DNA from: Lyngbya aestuarii BL J
GTDB taxonomy: Bacteria; Cyanobacteriota; Cyanobacteriia; Cyanobacteriales; Microcoleaceae
Assembly: GCF_000478195.2 (NCBI RefSeq)
Contig: NZ_AUZM01000053.1
Coordinates: 1-45,573 of the forward strand
Length of the DNA: 45,573 bases
Direction of reading: 5' to 3'
The number at the start of each line of letters is the position of its first letter. Position 1 is the stretch's first letter. The notes under the pieces were generated by a model. The model searched no databases, was not told the DNA's origin, and saw only the letters and a program-made list of their open reading frames with translations. Below, piece after piece: positions 38,022 through 45,573 of the stretch. The translations under genes and the position numbers were made by a program.

Positions 38022-38744
38022 ATGGTTATGCAAAAACACAACTCAAAGGTTATCCAAAACCAAAATCCTAAAAGCAATCGCGACCCCGGTGGAAACCCTC
38101 GAAGCACCTTGCCTTTCAAACCCAATATTGCTCAAAAATTAGCAGTAGCAGCCGGTATTGCTTTCAGCTTAGGATTTATTAATGTCATGCCGATCCAAGC
38201 AAACCGCTTTGAATTCCAACAACAAGTCGGAGAAGAACAGCTATCGGGTGTCTTTGAAGGCACAGACAAAAACGCCGATGGAGTCGTAGACCTCTCAGAA
38301 TTAGAATCCTTTGAAGCCCGTTGGGGTAGCTATACCTGGACAAAAGAAGATTTAGAAGTCTTTAGCTGGGGAGAAAAAACAATTAGTCAAAATCAAGAGA
38401 AAATTTACGGCATCAATGGCTTAAATCTATTCGCCCGAGGACGCCAACAACTCAAATCTCAAGCATTACAAGTCTGGAACCGAGAAGTCAGTACACCGGA
38501 AGGTCAATCAAAAAATCAAGGCATTTACGGCATCGAATACGCAGCCAATACACCGGACAATCTCTTATTTTCCCAAGAACAACTTTCTCTAGAAATTAAT
38601 CATAACCATCAATCACCCGTGGATATTTCGGTGTTAATGATGTTATTGCTAGTGGGGATAACAGGTTTATTGGTATTAAATCCCTACGGTTTTTCTGTCC
38701 ACCCGCCAGAGAACAAACCCTGTTCAAGTTCAGGAAAAATTTAA
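38022..38744 (+). CDS. EF-hand protein with signal sequence and C-terminal membrane segment
   Basis: The 240 residues begin with a basic N-terminus, then a hydrophobic signal (about 38-57) with a likely cleavage after PIQA (60). A canonical EF-hand loop lies at Asp82-Glu93 (DKNADGVVDLSE), with all ligands present. A hydrophobic helix (about 202-220) near the C-terminus would anchor it in the membrane. One EF-hand alone suggests calcium sensing rather than buffering, or dimer formation. The stop overlaps an imperfect hairpin (38743-38769). Function unknown. Confidence 0.75.
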   Translation: MVMQKHNSKVIQNQNPKSNRDPGGNPRSTLPFKPNIAQKLAVAAGIAFSLGFINVMPIQANRFEFQQQVGEEQLSGVFEGTDKNADGVVDLSELESFEARWGSYTWTKEDLEVFSWGEKTISQNQEKIYGINGLNLFARGRQQLKSQALQVWNREVSTPEGQSKNQGIYGIEYAANTPDNLLFSQEQLSLEINHNHQSPVDISVLMMLLLVGITGLLVLNPYGFSVHPPENKPCSSSGKI

Positions 38745-38769
38745 GGTAGGTTGACGATTAACCCACCTT
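38743..38769 (+). terminator. Hairpin overlapping stop of EF-hand gene
   Basis: AAGGT-GGTT (38743-38752) pairs with AACC-ACCTT (38760-38769) with one mismatch. It starts within the stop codon. No T-run follows, so termination is possible but weak. Confidence 0.45.
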
Positions 38770-38792
38770 GACTAGATTGTTTGATTGACTAC

Positions 38793-39149
38793 TCCCCCGA
38801 ATAAATTCGTGGGGAATCCCCGAAGGGTATTTCAGAACTTCTGACAACAAAAATTCGCGCCTGCTCTTAGGCAAAGTCAAATTGCCTCTAACACACCGGA
38901 CAAACCGGATAGCTTACTTTTAATTAAATGCCTTTCTCAACCTCCAACACAAGTCAGTGCGATACGCTCAGTTCCCTGCCATTATCAATCTCGGAGTTGC
39001 AATGCAATATTGTACTTTCGGATTTTCGGGGTTTCTCCGATCTCGGAAAACTTCAACGCGCAGTTGGTAGAGCTTTACTCAGTCATTTATCTACTATTTT
39101 ACGGCAACTAAAGTTGCCCGTGTCACCTTTGGGCCCCTGAATAAATTCA
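38793..39149. mobile_element. Possible decayed IS200/IS605-like or MITE-like element
   Basis: Two hairpins of the same design bound this stretch: TCCCC-CGAAT-aa-ATTCG-t-GGGGA (38793-38815) and TGAAT-aa-ATTCA (39138-39149, preceded by GGGCCCC). A third, GGCAACT-aa-AGTTGCC, lies at 39103-39118. Subterminal imperfect hairpins are a hallmark of IS200/IS605-type ends. No transposase was found; a 70-codon frame (38928-39140) matches nothing known to me. The assignment is tentative. Confidence 0.3.
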
Positions 39150-39207
39150 ACGATGCTCCCAGTTTACCGGACTGTTTCCCGTGTAGAAATTTTAATCTGA
39201 TTAAATC

Positions 39208-39858
39208 CTAGAGAACCCCTTTAGAACTCGGAATTGTACCCGCACGTCGGGGATCAATTGCAACCGCCATCGAGAGCGATCGCGCCAAAGCTTTAAACGT
39301 CGCTTCAATAATGTGATGGGAGTTAATCCCGTCAAGCTGACGAATATGCAAAGTCATCAAACTATTATTAGCCAGAGCGACAAAAAACTCTCGGACAAGC
39401 TGCGTGTCATAGGTACCAACCCGTTGAGTGGGAATTTCTAAGCCATAAGTCAGATGAGGACGCCCCGAAAAATCTAACGCCACCTGAATTAAAGCTTCAT
39501 CAAGAGGGGCGACAAAATGACCAAAACGGTTAATCCCTTTGCGATCGCCTAAAGCTTTTGCTAAGGCTTGTCCGAGGGTAATGCCAACATCCTCATTGGT
39601 ATGATGATCATCAATTTCCACATCTCCAACGGCAGCAACATCCAAATCAACCAGGCTGTGAGAGGCGATTTGCTGCAACATATGATCTAGAAACGGAATC
39701 CCTGTATTGGCCTGACAGACACCTGTTCCATCGAGGTTAATTGTTACCGTGACATCGGTTTCCTTGGTTGTCCGTTTTACTGTGACCTTGCGTGTTGTTG
39801 GGATCAGATCAGAAGAAGGGGTTGTAGGGCTTTGGTTGTTTGTTAAGTGAGTTTGCAT
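39208..39858 (-). CDS. hisB: Imidazoleglycerol-phosphate dehydratase
   Basis: This enzyme carries out the seventh step of histidine synthesis, dehydrating imidazole glycerol phosphate. The 216 residues start with a variable tail, then TINLDGTG. The manganese-binding motifs are [23 protein letters not shown] and the closing [17 protein letters not shown]. It is the monofunctional form, without a phosphatase domain. It lies downstream of fabI on the same strand with a repeat-filled 131-bp spacer, so linkage is uncertain. Confidence 0.97.
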   Translation of the reverse strand: MQTHLTNNQSPTTPSSDLIPTTRKVTVKRTTKETDVTVTINLDGTGVCQANTGIPFLDHMLQQIASHSLVDLDVAAVGDVEIDDHHTNEDVGITLGQALAKALGDRKGINRFGHFVAPLDEALIQVALDFSGRPHLTYGLEIPTQRVGTYDTQLVREFFVALANNSLMTLHIRQLDGINSHHIIEATFKALARSLSMAVAIDPRRAGTIPSSKGVL

Positions 39859-39933
39859 GATGTGTTATTAAGACTCAAAAGGCAAAAAGCAAGCAGAGGA
39901 AGCCGGGGAGCTCTAGAAAAAGGTGGTCAGATG

Positions 39934-39984
39934 ATCACTGATTACTGTTGACTGTCAAAACTGTTCACTGTTCACTGATCACTG
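39934..39984. repeat. Short tandem heptamer repeat (NNNACTG)
   Basis: Units ATCACTG, ATTACTG, TTGACTG, a 9-bp variant, TTCACTG, TTCACTG, ATCACTG run back to back between the fabI stop and the hisB start. They are the complement family of the CAGTNNN array at 1327-1361 and the proS tail. Confidence 0.7.
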
Positions 39985-39989
39985 TAAAG

Positions 39990-40766
39990 TTACATTCCCA
40001 TAATGCAGTAGCCCGAATCCACATACAAAATTTGACCCGTAATGCCACTAGCAAGATCACTACAGAGGAAAGCTGCGGTATTTCCGACCTCCTGTTGAGT
40101 TACGGTGCGACGCAGGGGCGCAACTTCTTCGACATGATGAATCATATCTAAAATTCCCCCAACGGCCGAAGAAGCCAAGGTGCGAATCGGGCCTGCTGAA
40201 ATCCCATTCACCCGAATTCCTAGAGGCCCCATTTCTCCGGCCAAATAGCGAACATTCATTTCTAAAGCGGCTTTGGCAATTCCCATGACGTTGTAGTTGG
40301 GGATGACTCGAACCCCCCCGAGATAAGTTAAGGTGACAATACTTCCCCCTTCACTCATCAAAGGTTTAGCCGCAGCGGAGAGTTGGACAAGCGAGTAAGC
40401 ACTAATATCGAGCGCCCGAGCAAATCCTTCCCTGGAAACTTGACTAAAATCTCCTGATAAGTCGTCTTTGTCAGCAAAGGCTAAACAATGAATCAGAATG
40501 TCCAGCTTTCCCCACTGATCGTCAATAGTTTTGAAGAGAGTTTCGACTTGGCGATCATCTTGGACATTGCAAGGCAAGAATAGACTGGGTTTAAGGGGTT
40601 CTACGAGTTCTCCGACTTTCTTTTCAAACCGACCTTTCTCATCGGGAAGGTAAGTGACTCCCAAGTTAGCTCCGGCAGCATGAAGTTGTTGGGCGATCCC
40701 CCAAGCAATCGAGCGATTATTGGCGATTCCAGTGACTAGCGCGTTTTTTCCGTCCAGGTTTAACAT
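39990..40766 (-). CDS. fabI: Enoyl-[acyl-carrier-protein] reductase (NADH)
   Basis: This enzyme performs the last reduction of fatty acid elongation. The 258 residues from MLNLDGKNALVTGIANNRSI contain the cofactor-binding GIANNRSIAWG, the catalytic pair Tyr158 and Lys165 (YNVMGIAK) and AGPIRTLAS near the substrate loop. The frame is open for 15 more codons (start 40811), but the shorter start fits the family. It is divergent from ntcA, with repeat DNA downstream. Confidence 0.96.
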   Translation of the reverse strand: MLNLDGKNALVTGIANNRSIAWGIAQQLHAAGANLGVTYLPDEKGRFEKKVGELVEPLKPSLFLPCNVQDDRQVETLFKTIDDQWGKLDILIHCLAFADKDDLSGDFSQVSREGFARALDISAYSLVQLSAAAKPLMSEGGSIVTLTYLGGVRVIPNYNVMGIAKAALEMNVRYLAGEMGPLGIRVNGISAGPIRTLASSAVGGILDMIHHVEEVAPLRRTVTQQEVGNTAAFLCSDLASGITGQILYVDSGYCIMGM

Positions 40767-41254
40767 CGTCTTTATTCTAGAAGCTATTGGTCTGTTGCTC
40801 TCGGCTGACATTCCAATCCCTTATCATAGGATGAATTGGCACTCGTTACCACTCCCGGCGAATATTGCGAAGATATGCTAGCGTATGAGTCGGTAGGGAA
40901 TACTGCCAAAACTGTATACTCAGTGATCATTGAAAAAAGCTCAAATTTCAATGGTTGATTTTGATTAGAGCTGCTCGTAATCTGAGGTTCTCTGTTAAGC
41001 TTATGCTAAGACAAGTCTATGATGATACGAGTTGAGCAATGGTCACAGTAGGCTCCGTTGTTCTAGGGTGAACCAGTAGTACAGTGTCGTATTGGGATTT
41101 TCCCAAGTCAAGCGCAATTTTAGCAAAGTTTGCGGTTGTCGTAACTGGTCAACCCGAAAGACGGATTAAAGGGTGACTTAGAGATCAAATTCTCTGAAAT
41201 TAAAAATAAGTCGTAAAGTACAGTAGGGCATTGGTTAGCGCAAGGGATCGGGAC
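40767..41254. other. Divergent regulatory region fabI / ntcA
   Basis: About 490 bp lie between fabI (minus) and ntcA (plus), without a credible gene. It contains a GTA-N8-TAT site (41079-41092) close to the NtcA consensus, immediately followed by a perfect inverted repeat TTGGGA-ttt-TCCCAA (41092-41106). A second weak site, GTA-N8-TAG, lies just before the ntcA start. Long ntcA leaders with several promoters are known in cyanobacteria. Confidence 0.5.
41079..41092 (+). promoter_or_regulatory. Candidate NtcA box upstream of ntcA
   Basis: GTA-CAGTGTCG-TAT matches the GTA-N8-TAC consensus at five of six fixed positions. ntcA is autoregulated in studied cyanobacteria. The -10 element at the expected spacing is not clear. 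Confidence 0.45.
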
Positions 41255-41920
41255 GTGACGTATGATAGACCGTTAGCATTAATGTTTCGCCAGATCGGAG
41301 GCGGAGCATATCCTCCCGTTGTAGAAACGTTTGAACGGGGGAAAACCATATTTTTTCCAGGAGATCCAGCAGAGCGCGTTTACGTTCTCATCAAGGGAGC
41401 GGTCAAACTATCCAGAGTCTATGAAGCTGGAGAGGAAATAACCGTAGCCTTATTACGAGAAAATAGCGTCTTTGGTGTCCTCTCCTTGATTACGGGTCAT
41501 AAGTCAGATCGGTTTTATCATGCCGTCGCTTTTACTCCCGTAGAATTACTCTCAGTTCCGATTGAACAAGTCGAAAAAGCTCTCAAAATTAACCCAGAAC
41601 TCTCAATGGTGATGTTAAGAGGGCTATCATCTCGGATTTTGCAAACGGAGATGATGATTGAAACTCTAGCGCACCGAGATATGGGATCGAGATTGGTGAG
41701 TTTTTTGTTAATTTTGTGTAGAGATTTTGGTGTTCCTGGCCAAGAGGGGATTAGGATTGATCTCAAGTTATCTCATCAGGCAATAGCCGAAGCGATTGGT
41801 TCAACCCGAGTGACCGTGACTCGTCTACTGGGGGATCTCAGACAAAAGAACATGATCTCCATTCACAAAAAAAAGATAACGGTTCATAATCCTGTTACCC
41901 TCAGCCAGCAATTTACCTAG
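41255..41920 (+). CDS. ntcA: Global nitrogen regulator NtcA
   Basis: This CRP-family regulator binds 2-oxoglutarate and activates nitrogen-assimilation genes under nitrogen limitation. The 221 residues from GTG 41255 start [13 protein letters not shown], which aligns with the usual NtcA start and length; a TTG at 41231 would give eight extra residues. Signatures are [60 protein letters not shown] (first 20 residues typical) and the helix-turn-helix [20 protein letters not shown]. Upstream lies a possible autoregulatory site. Confidence 0.97.
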   Translation: MTYDRPLALMFRQIGGGAYPPVVETFERGKTIFFPGDPAERVYVLIKGAVKLSRVYEAGEEITVALLRENSVFGVLSLITGHKSDRFYHAVAFTPVELLSVPIEQVEKALKINPELSMVMLRGLSSRILQTEMMIETLAHRDMGSRLVSFLLILCRDFGVPGQEGIRIDLKLSHQAIAEAIGSTRVTVTRLLGDLRQKNMISIHKKKITVHNPVTLSQQFT

Positions 41921-42120
41921 ATTACAAAGCCGTTCATAGAAGCTTCTTTTTTGTTGGAAACCACCGACTTTAGGGGATGGAAAAAAACGAATCGAAGTCT
42001 TTCGGCATCTGTGTTTTTTGGGGCGTGGGAGTGCCAATCCTAACCGTTAACAGTACATCAAGCCAGGAGCTGACTTTTCACCGGACGACTGCTACAAAAA
42101 ACTGAACACGGATTACTGAA

Positions 42121-43749
42121 ATGACCGCCGGATTCATCCTAGTAATTGCGATATTAGTGTTGGGGGGCGTGATCGCAACAGTCAGCGATCGCTTGGGGAC
42201 AAAAGTCGGTAAAGCCCGTCTGAGTCTGTTCAAACTACGTCCTCGAAGCACTGCTGTTGTTGTCACCATGGTCACGGGTACCGTTTTGTCGGGTATGACA
42301 CTCGGCATTTTATTTGCAGCCAGTAAACCTCTACGTCGGGGAGTTTTTAGAATTGATGAAATTCAAGAACGACTTAATCAATCTCGCAAAGATCTCACCC
42401 GTACAGAAGATGAAAAAGAAAGGGTAGAAGCTGAGTTAGAACAAGCCAGAAATACTTTAAATTCAGCTTTGGCTCAACTTAACCAAATCAATTCTTCATT
42501 GGATCAAGCCAATACCCAAGCAACAGAAACAGAAACCAAACTCCAACAAACTCAAAGTCAACTCGAAAAATCTCAAGCTCGACTCAATCAACTACAAAGC
42601 CAATTGAGTGAGATTGATCAGGCAAAAAATCAAACCGAATCTGAACTCAATCGCACAGAAAGTCAACTTCAGGAAGTCTTTAAGCAAAAACAATCCCTTC
42701 AGTCAGAAATTGAACAACTACAAACTGACCGGGAAAAGTTAATCCAACAGCGAGAACAAGTTCAAGCTCAAATTAAAGATCGCGATCGCGAAATTGCCGA
42801 GCAAGATCAAGTCATTTCTGAACGAGATCAAGTGATTGCTAAACGCGATCAAGTGATTGTTGAACGAGAAAAACTCCTGAAAGATCTCGAACAACAACAA
42901 GTAGAACTTGAACAACAACAAGCTTATTTAAAAGAGCAATTTAAGCTGGTTGAGCGAGATTTTCAACTCTTACGAGAAGGAAGCGTTGTCTTGAAACGGG
43001 GTGCAGTTTTAGCAAGTGGATTAATTCGAGTAAAAGACCCCAAAAAATCTACAGAAGTGGTTAATAGTCTATTACAAGAAGCCAATCGCAATGCGATGAA
43101 TTCAGTACAAATGGGGAATTATACTGTCGAGAAAGAGCAAGTCATTCAGATTACCAAAGCTGAAATCGAAGAATTGATTACAGAGATTGATGATGGTCGA
43201 GATTATGTTGTACAGATTATCTCCGCAGCCAATTATTTAGCCGGAGAAAGTCGCGTGGCTGTGTTTACAAAAGCCGAACAAAATCGCTTACTTTTCTCCT
43301 CCGGAGAAGTGATTGCCGGAACTTCAATAAAACCCTCAACGCTCAGTAACGATCAGCTTCAACAACAACTCGAACAATTGTTAGATGCGTCTCGATTTCG
43401 CGCCCGTTTTGTGGGAATATTAGATGTAGATGGGTTAATTCAAATTGGGGATGCTCACGTCGAAACCTTGGTGGACTTTTTTGAAAAGTTGCAAGAACAC
43501 GATCAACCCGTTGAATTACAAGCCGTCGCCTCCGAAGATACTTACACAATTGGGCCGTTAAAAATTGATTTACTCGCCCGTCAAAATGGGGAAATTGTTC
43601 TCAGTACCCGCCCCCAAGATCAAGAAGTAATTACTAAAGAAGAAACGGAAACTCAACAATGGCAAACAGAGGAGATTAAACCCGAAGATCTTGATCCAGA
43701 AAATTCACCGTTTATTATCGATCGCACCCATTCTCTGACCAATGATTAA
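42121..43749 (+). CDS. DUF3084 domain protein, membrane-anchored coiled coil
   Basis: The 542 residues begin with two hydrophobic segments (about 4-20 and 46-67) around a basic loop, then a long coiled coil (about 75-285) rich in Gln/Glu/Leu with a repeated RDQVI(A/S)ERDQ pattern near 220-245, and a globular C-terminal DUF3084 part (about 285-510). This layout is conserved across cyanobacteria. The function is unknown; anchoring plus coiled coil suggests a cell-envelope or division-related scaffold. The RNase H-fold gene follows after 44 bp on the same strand, a common pairing in the group. Confidence 0.85.
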   Translation: MTAGFILVIAILVLGGVIATVSDRLGTKVGKARLSLFKLRPRSTAVVVTMVTGTVLSGMTLGILFAASKPLRRGVFRIDEIQERLNQSRKDLTRTEDEKERVEAELEQARNTLNSALAQLNQINSSLDQANTQATETETKLQQTQSQLEKSQARLNQLQSQLSEIDQAKNQTESELNRTESQLQEVFKQKQSLQSEIEQLQTDREKLIQQREQVQAQIKDRDREIAEQDQVISERDQVIAKRDQVIVEREKLLKDLEQQQVELEQQQAYLKEQFKLVERDFQLLREGSVVLKRGAVLASGLIRVKDPKKSTEVVNSLLQEANRNAMNSVQMGNYTVEKEQVIQITKAEIEELITEIDDGRDYVVQIISAANYLAGESRVAVFTKAEQNRLLFSSGEVIAGTSIKPSTLSNDQLQQQLEQLLDASRFRARFVGILDVDGLIQIGDAHVETLVDFFEKLQEHDQPVELQAVASEDTYTIGPLKIDLLARQNGEIVLSTRPQDQEVITKEETETQQWQTEEIKPEDLDPENSPFIIDRTHSLTND

Positions 43750-43793
43750 CAATTCGTTTCTCAAGGTGGAAAAAGCAAAACAGGAAGCAAATT

Positions 43794-44198
43794 ATGGAAA
43801 TGATTCTCGGTTTCGATCCGGGTAAAGATAAATGCGGAATTGCGGTAATGGAGAATAATAATCAACTGCAATATCATCAAGTTATCCCCTCGATAGAAGC
43901 GATAGAAACGTTAAAAACATTGTCTCAAAAATATCCCATTAATTTATGCGTGATGGGAAATCAAACCACCTCTAAAAGTTGGAAACAAAAACTCTCAGAA
44001 GCGTTACCGACAACCATACAAATTATTCAAATAGACGAACGTTATAGCAGCTTAGAAGCACGCGATCGCTATTGGGAAATGTATCCGCCTAAAGGGTTAA
44101 CCCGTTTAATTCCTCAAGGAATGCGAACCCCACCTCGACCCATTGATGATATTGTGGCGATTATTTTGATTGAACGTTATTTATCACAAAAATCATAA
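43794..44198 (+). CDS. RNase H-fold Holliday-junction-resolvase-like protein (YqgF/RuvC-like)
   Basis: The 134 residues begin MEMILGFDPGKDKCGIAVME; Asp8 in GFDPGKDKCG is the first acidic residue of the RNase H/YqgF fold. The fold continues with IQIDERYSSLEARDRYW and ends PPRPIDDIVAIILIERYL with the last acidic pair. It is not the standard YqgF/RuvX, whose motifs differ, but a cyanobacterial relative usually found after the DUF3084 gene. AGGAAG lies about 8 nt upstream of the start. A nuclease role is inferred. It converges with the CHAT gene, with 8 bp between stops. Confidence 0.75.
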   Translation: MEMILGFDPGKDKCGIAVMENNNQLQYHQVIPSIEAIETLKTLSQKYPINLCVMGNQTTSKSWKQKLSEALPTTIQIIQIDERYSSLEARDRYWEMYPPKGLTRLIPQGMRTPPRPIDDIVAIILIERYLSQKS

Positions 44199-44206
44199 AA
44201 AACACA

Positions 44207-45573
44207 TTAATATTCCATCGGCGTCCAATCCCCAACGGGAACAAACGCCGCCCAAAAATAGGGATGTTGATAGTCTTGAGAATTTAACATCTCTAACTGA
44301 GTTTGACGCCACGCCTCTGAACGCCCTTGATTTTGCAACAACCGTTGATAATATTTAATCATCAATTCCTTCGTTCCTTCATCACTAACTGTCCATAAAC
44401 TCATCAATAAACTTTCCGCCCCCGCTAACGCAAACGCCCGCCTCAACCCATAAACCCCCTCACCATTTTCTATTTCTCCCAACCCCGTTTCACAAGCGGA
44501 TAACACCACTAATTTTGTGCCTCGCAGCTTTAAATTTGCCACTTCCAACGCCGTTAACACCCCATCATCCAAACCGCTTTCACGGGGATTAAAACCCGCC
44601 AACGCCAAACCGGAACGCAGCAAAGGATTTTCTTGAATTGGGGTATTTTGTTGAGTGTTTTCCGAGATTAAACCAAAAGAATTATCCGGTTCAACTCGGG
44701 GAAGATTTTTTAAGAAAAAGCCATGAGTTGCGATATGTAAAATATTCGGGGATTGCAACTGTTTAACCGCATTTTCTGTTGCTTGAGATTGGGTCAATAA
44801 CGTCACATCAGACAATAAAGGTGCAATAACCTTTGCTTCTTCTGCGGTTCCCGGTAACGCCCTAAAACTCATGTCAACCCCTCTCGAAAGTTGATTAATT
44901 CCGCGAGTATTTGAAACAGCAACCGTTGTCGGTTCTCCGGGTTTATCATAGTCCGGGTTAGCAACAATAACGGGTGGTTGTTTGTGAGAATATTCGAGTT
45001 GTAAACGAATTAAATCCCGTCCGGTTGTGAGATAAGTAATTTGATAAGTTTCTAACAAATAGCGATTATTTTCATCAACCAACGCCGCAAACGGAATCAA
45101 ATTTAACTGAGCATCTGGTGAGATGATAATATGATTAATATTCCCCAACTTTTCCCGAATGGGTTGCATGAGAAGTTCATCAAGTTGGCGTCCAGTTTGT
45201 TTAATGTCATCTGTATTTCCGATAAAAGCATCTTTTTTATCTTTCAGGGCTAAAGTGAAACGAAAGAAAGCCGCTTTGTGAATGGGTTCAACTTCCCCTA
45301 AATCAACCCATTGCGGTTCGCCGGAAGATTTAAGAATATAAGCCGCATAATGATCTTTTCCCCATTGTCTTGCTTTAATATCAGCAGGTTTATATAAAAT
45401 AAATTCAATTAACGCTGCATCTTCGGGAATCAACTGTTGTACCGCTTCAATGGTAATGGGTTCTGAAAGGGTTCTAAATTCGGCACTGCGGCGAGAAAGT
45501 TCCGCTTCGAGTTGCTCCGATTTTTGTCTTAAATTTGCAACCAGTTGACGGTATTGTTCATCGGAGAGATTTT
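44207..45573 (-). CDS. CHAT-domain protease (partial, start beyond right edge)
   Basis: The frame is open without a stop from 44207 to the window's right edge, so the N-terminus lies outside. The visible 455 codons contain a CHAT (caspase HetF-associated with TPR) domain: LNLIPFAALVDENNRYLLE, the catalytic His in ILHIATHGFF (codon 44723-44725), the catalytic Cys in LVVLSACETGLG (codon 44492-44494), and the close YFWAAFVPVGDW. Both dyad residues are kept. The part near the edge is charged and coiled-coil-like. Cyanobacterial CHAT proteins often carry TPRs upstream; whether this one does is not visible. The substrate is unknown. Confidence 0.9.
   Translation of the reverse strand, partial: NLSDEQYRQLVANLRQKSEQLEAELSRRSAEFRTLSEPITIEAVQQLIPEDAALIEFILYKPADIKARQWGKDHYAAYILKSSGEPQWVDLGEVEPIHKAAFFRFTLALKDKKDAFIGNTDDIKQTGRQLDELLMQPIREKLGNINHIIISPDAQLNLIPFAALVDENNRYLLETYQITYLTTGRDLIRLQLEYSHKQPPVIVANPDYDKPGEPTTVAVSNTRGINQLSRGVDMSFRALPGTAEEAKVIAPLLSDVTLLTQSQATENAVKQLQSPNILHIATHGFFLKNLPRVEPDNSFGLISENTQQNTPIQENPLLRSGLALAGFNPRESGLDDGVLTALEVANLKLRGTKLVVLSACETGLGEIENGEGVYGLRRAFALAGAESLLMSLWTVSDEGTKELMIKYYQRLLQNQGRSEAWRQTQLEMLNSQDYQHPYFWAAFVPVGDWTPMEY

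Noticed and set aside
38928-39140. 70-codon plus-strand frame between the EF-hand gene and hisB
   Set aside because: No recognisable domain or ribosome binding site, and it overlaps hairpin DNA of a possible decayed element.
41935-41960. AGAAGCTTCT followed by a T-run after ntcA as terminator
   Set aside because: The stem is only 5 bp with no room for a loop, so it is unlikely to form.

Overview
The window reads as chromosomal DNA of a filamentous, probably Oscillatoriales-type cyanobacterium. Direct signs are the split F-type ATP synthase operon with two b-type subunits (b and b') and no beta or epsilon genes, a chloroplast-like gamma subunit with the regulatory insert but without its cysteine pair, NtcA, Ycf34, a DUF1995 protein, frequent GCGATCGC (HIP1) octamers, and short tandem heptamer repeats between genes. 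The genus is an inference.

Layout. 1-6.6 kb (minus strand): atp1-atpI-atpH-atpG-atpF-atpD-atpA-atpC, closed by a clear Rho-independent terminator at 308-335. 6.6-8.6 kb: a repeat-filled spacer, then proS. 8.8-17 kb: a signal-peptidase-like membrane protein, a Uma2 nuclease-fold protein, an isoprenylcysteine-methyltransferase-like membrane protein, a phospholipase D-like protein carrying an EF-hand and a ComEA-type HhH tail, a zinc-knuckle/RelE-like small protein, a cysteine desulfurase, a DUF1995 protein and a metallophosphatase. 17.3-24.7 kb: a 2190-residue RTX surface protein (DUF4347, beta-helix, lamin-tail, Calx-beta, TP-repeat linker, RTX) facing an FkbM-type methyltransferase. 25-29 kb: a second Uma2 protein, tgt, an unknown conserved-looking protein, and cobS. 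29-35 kb: a structured leader RNA candidate before a TPR protein, an RTX-CAP fusion protein, an unknown beta-rich protein, tsaB, and a zinc-ribbon Ser/Thr kinase with a membrane tail. 35-39 kb: ycf34, a tRNA nucleotidyltransferase, small secreted or membrane proteins, and an EF-hand protein. 39-45.6 kb: hisB, fabI, ntcA, a DUF3084 protein, an RNase H-fold resolvase-like protein, and a CHAT-domain protease cut by the right edge.

Most genes are core metabolism, translation or photosynthesis support. The accessory interest lies in calcium-linked surface or secreted proteins (two RTX proteins, two EF-hand proteins), signalling (kinase, phosphatase, CHAT protease) and non-coding structure. The strongest non-coding signals are a leader of about 300 nt with several hairpins and a possible pseudoknot behind a TATAAT box (29268-29581), and a pair of identical palindromic operator-like sites exactly 63 bp apart, one lying inside a promoter spacer, ahead of an unlisted 56-residue ORF (37581-37860). 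No rRNA, tRNA, CRISPR array or intact insertion sequence was found.
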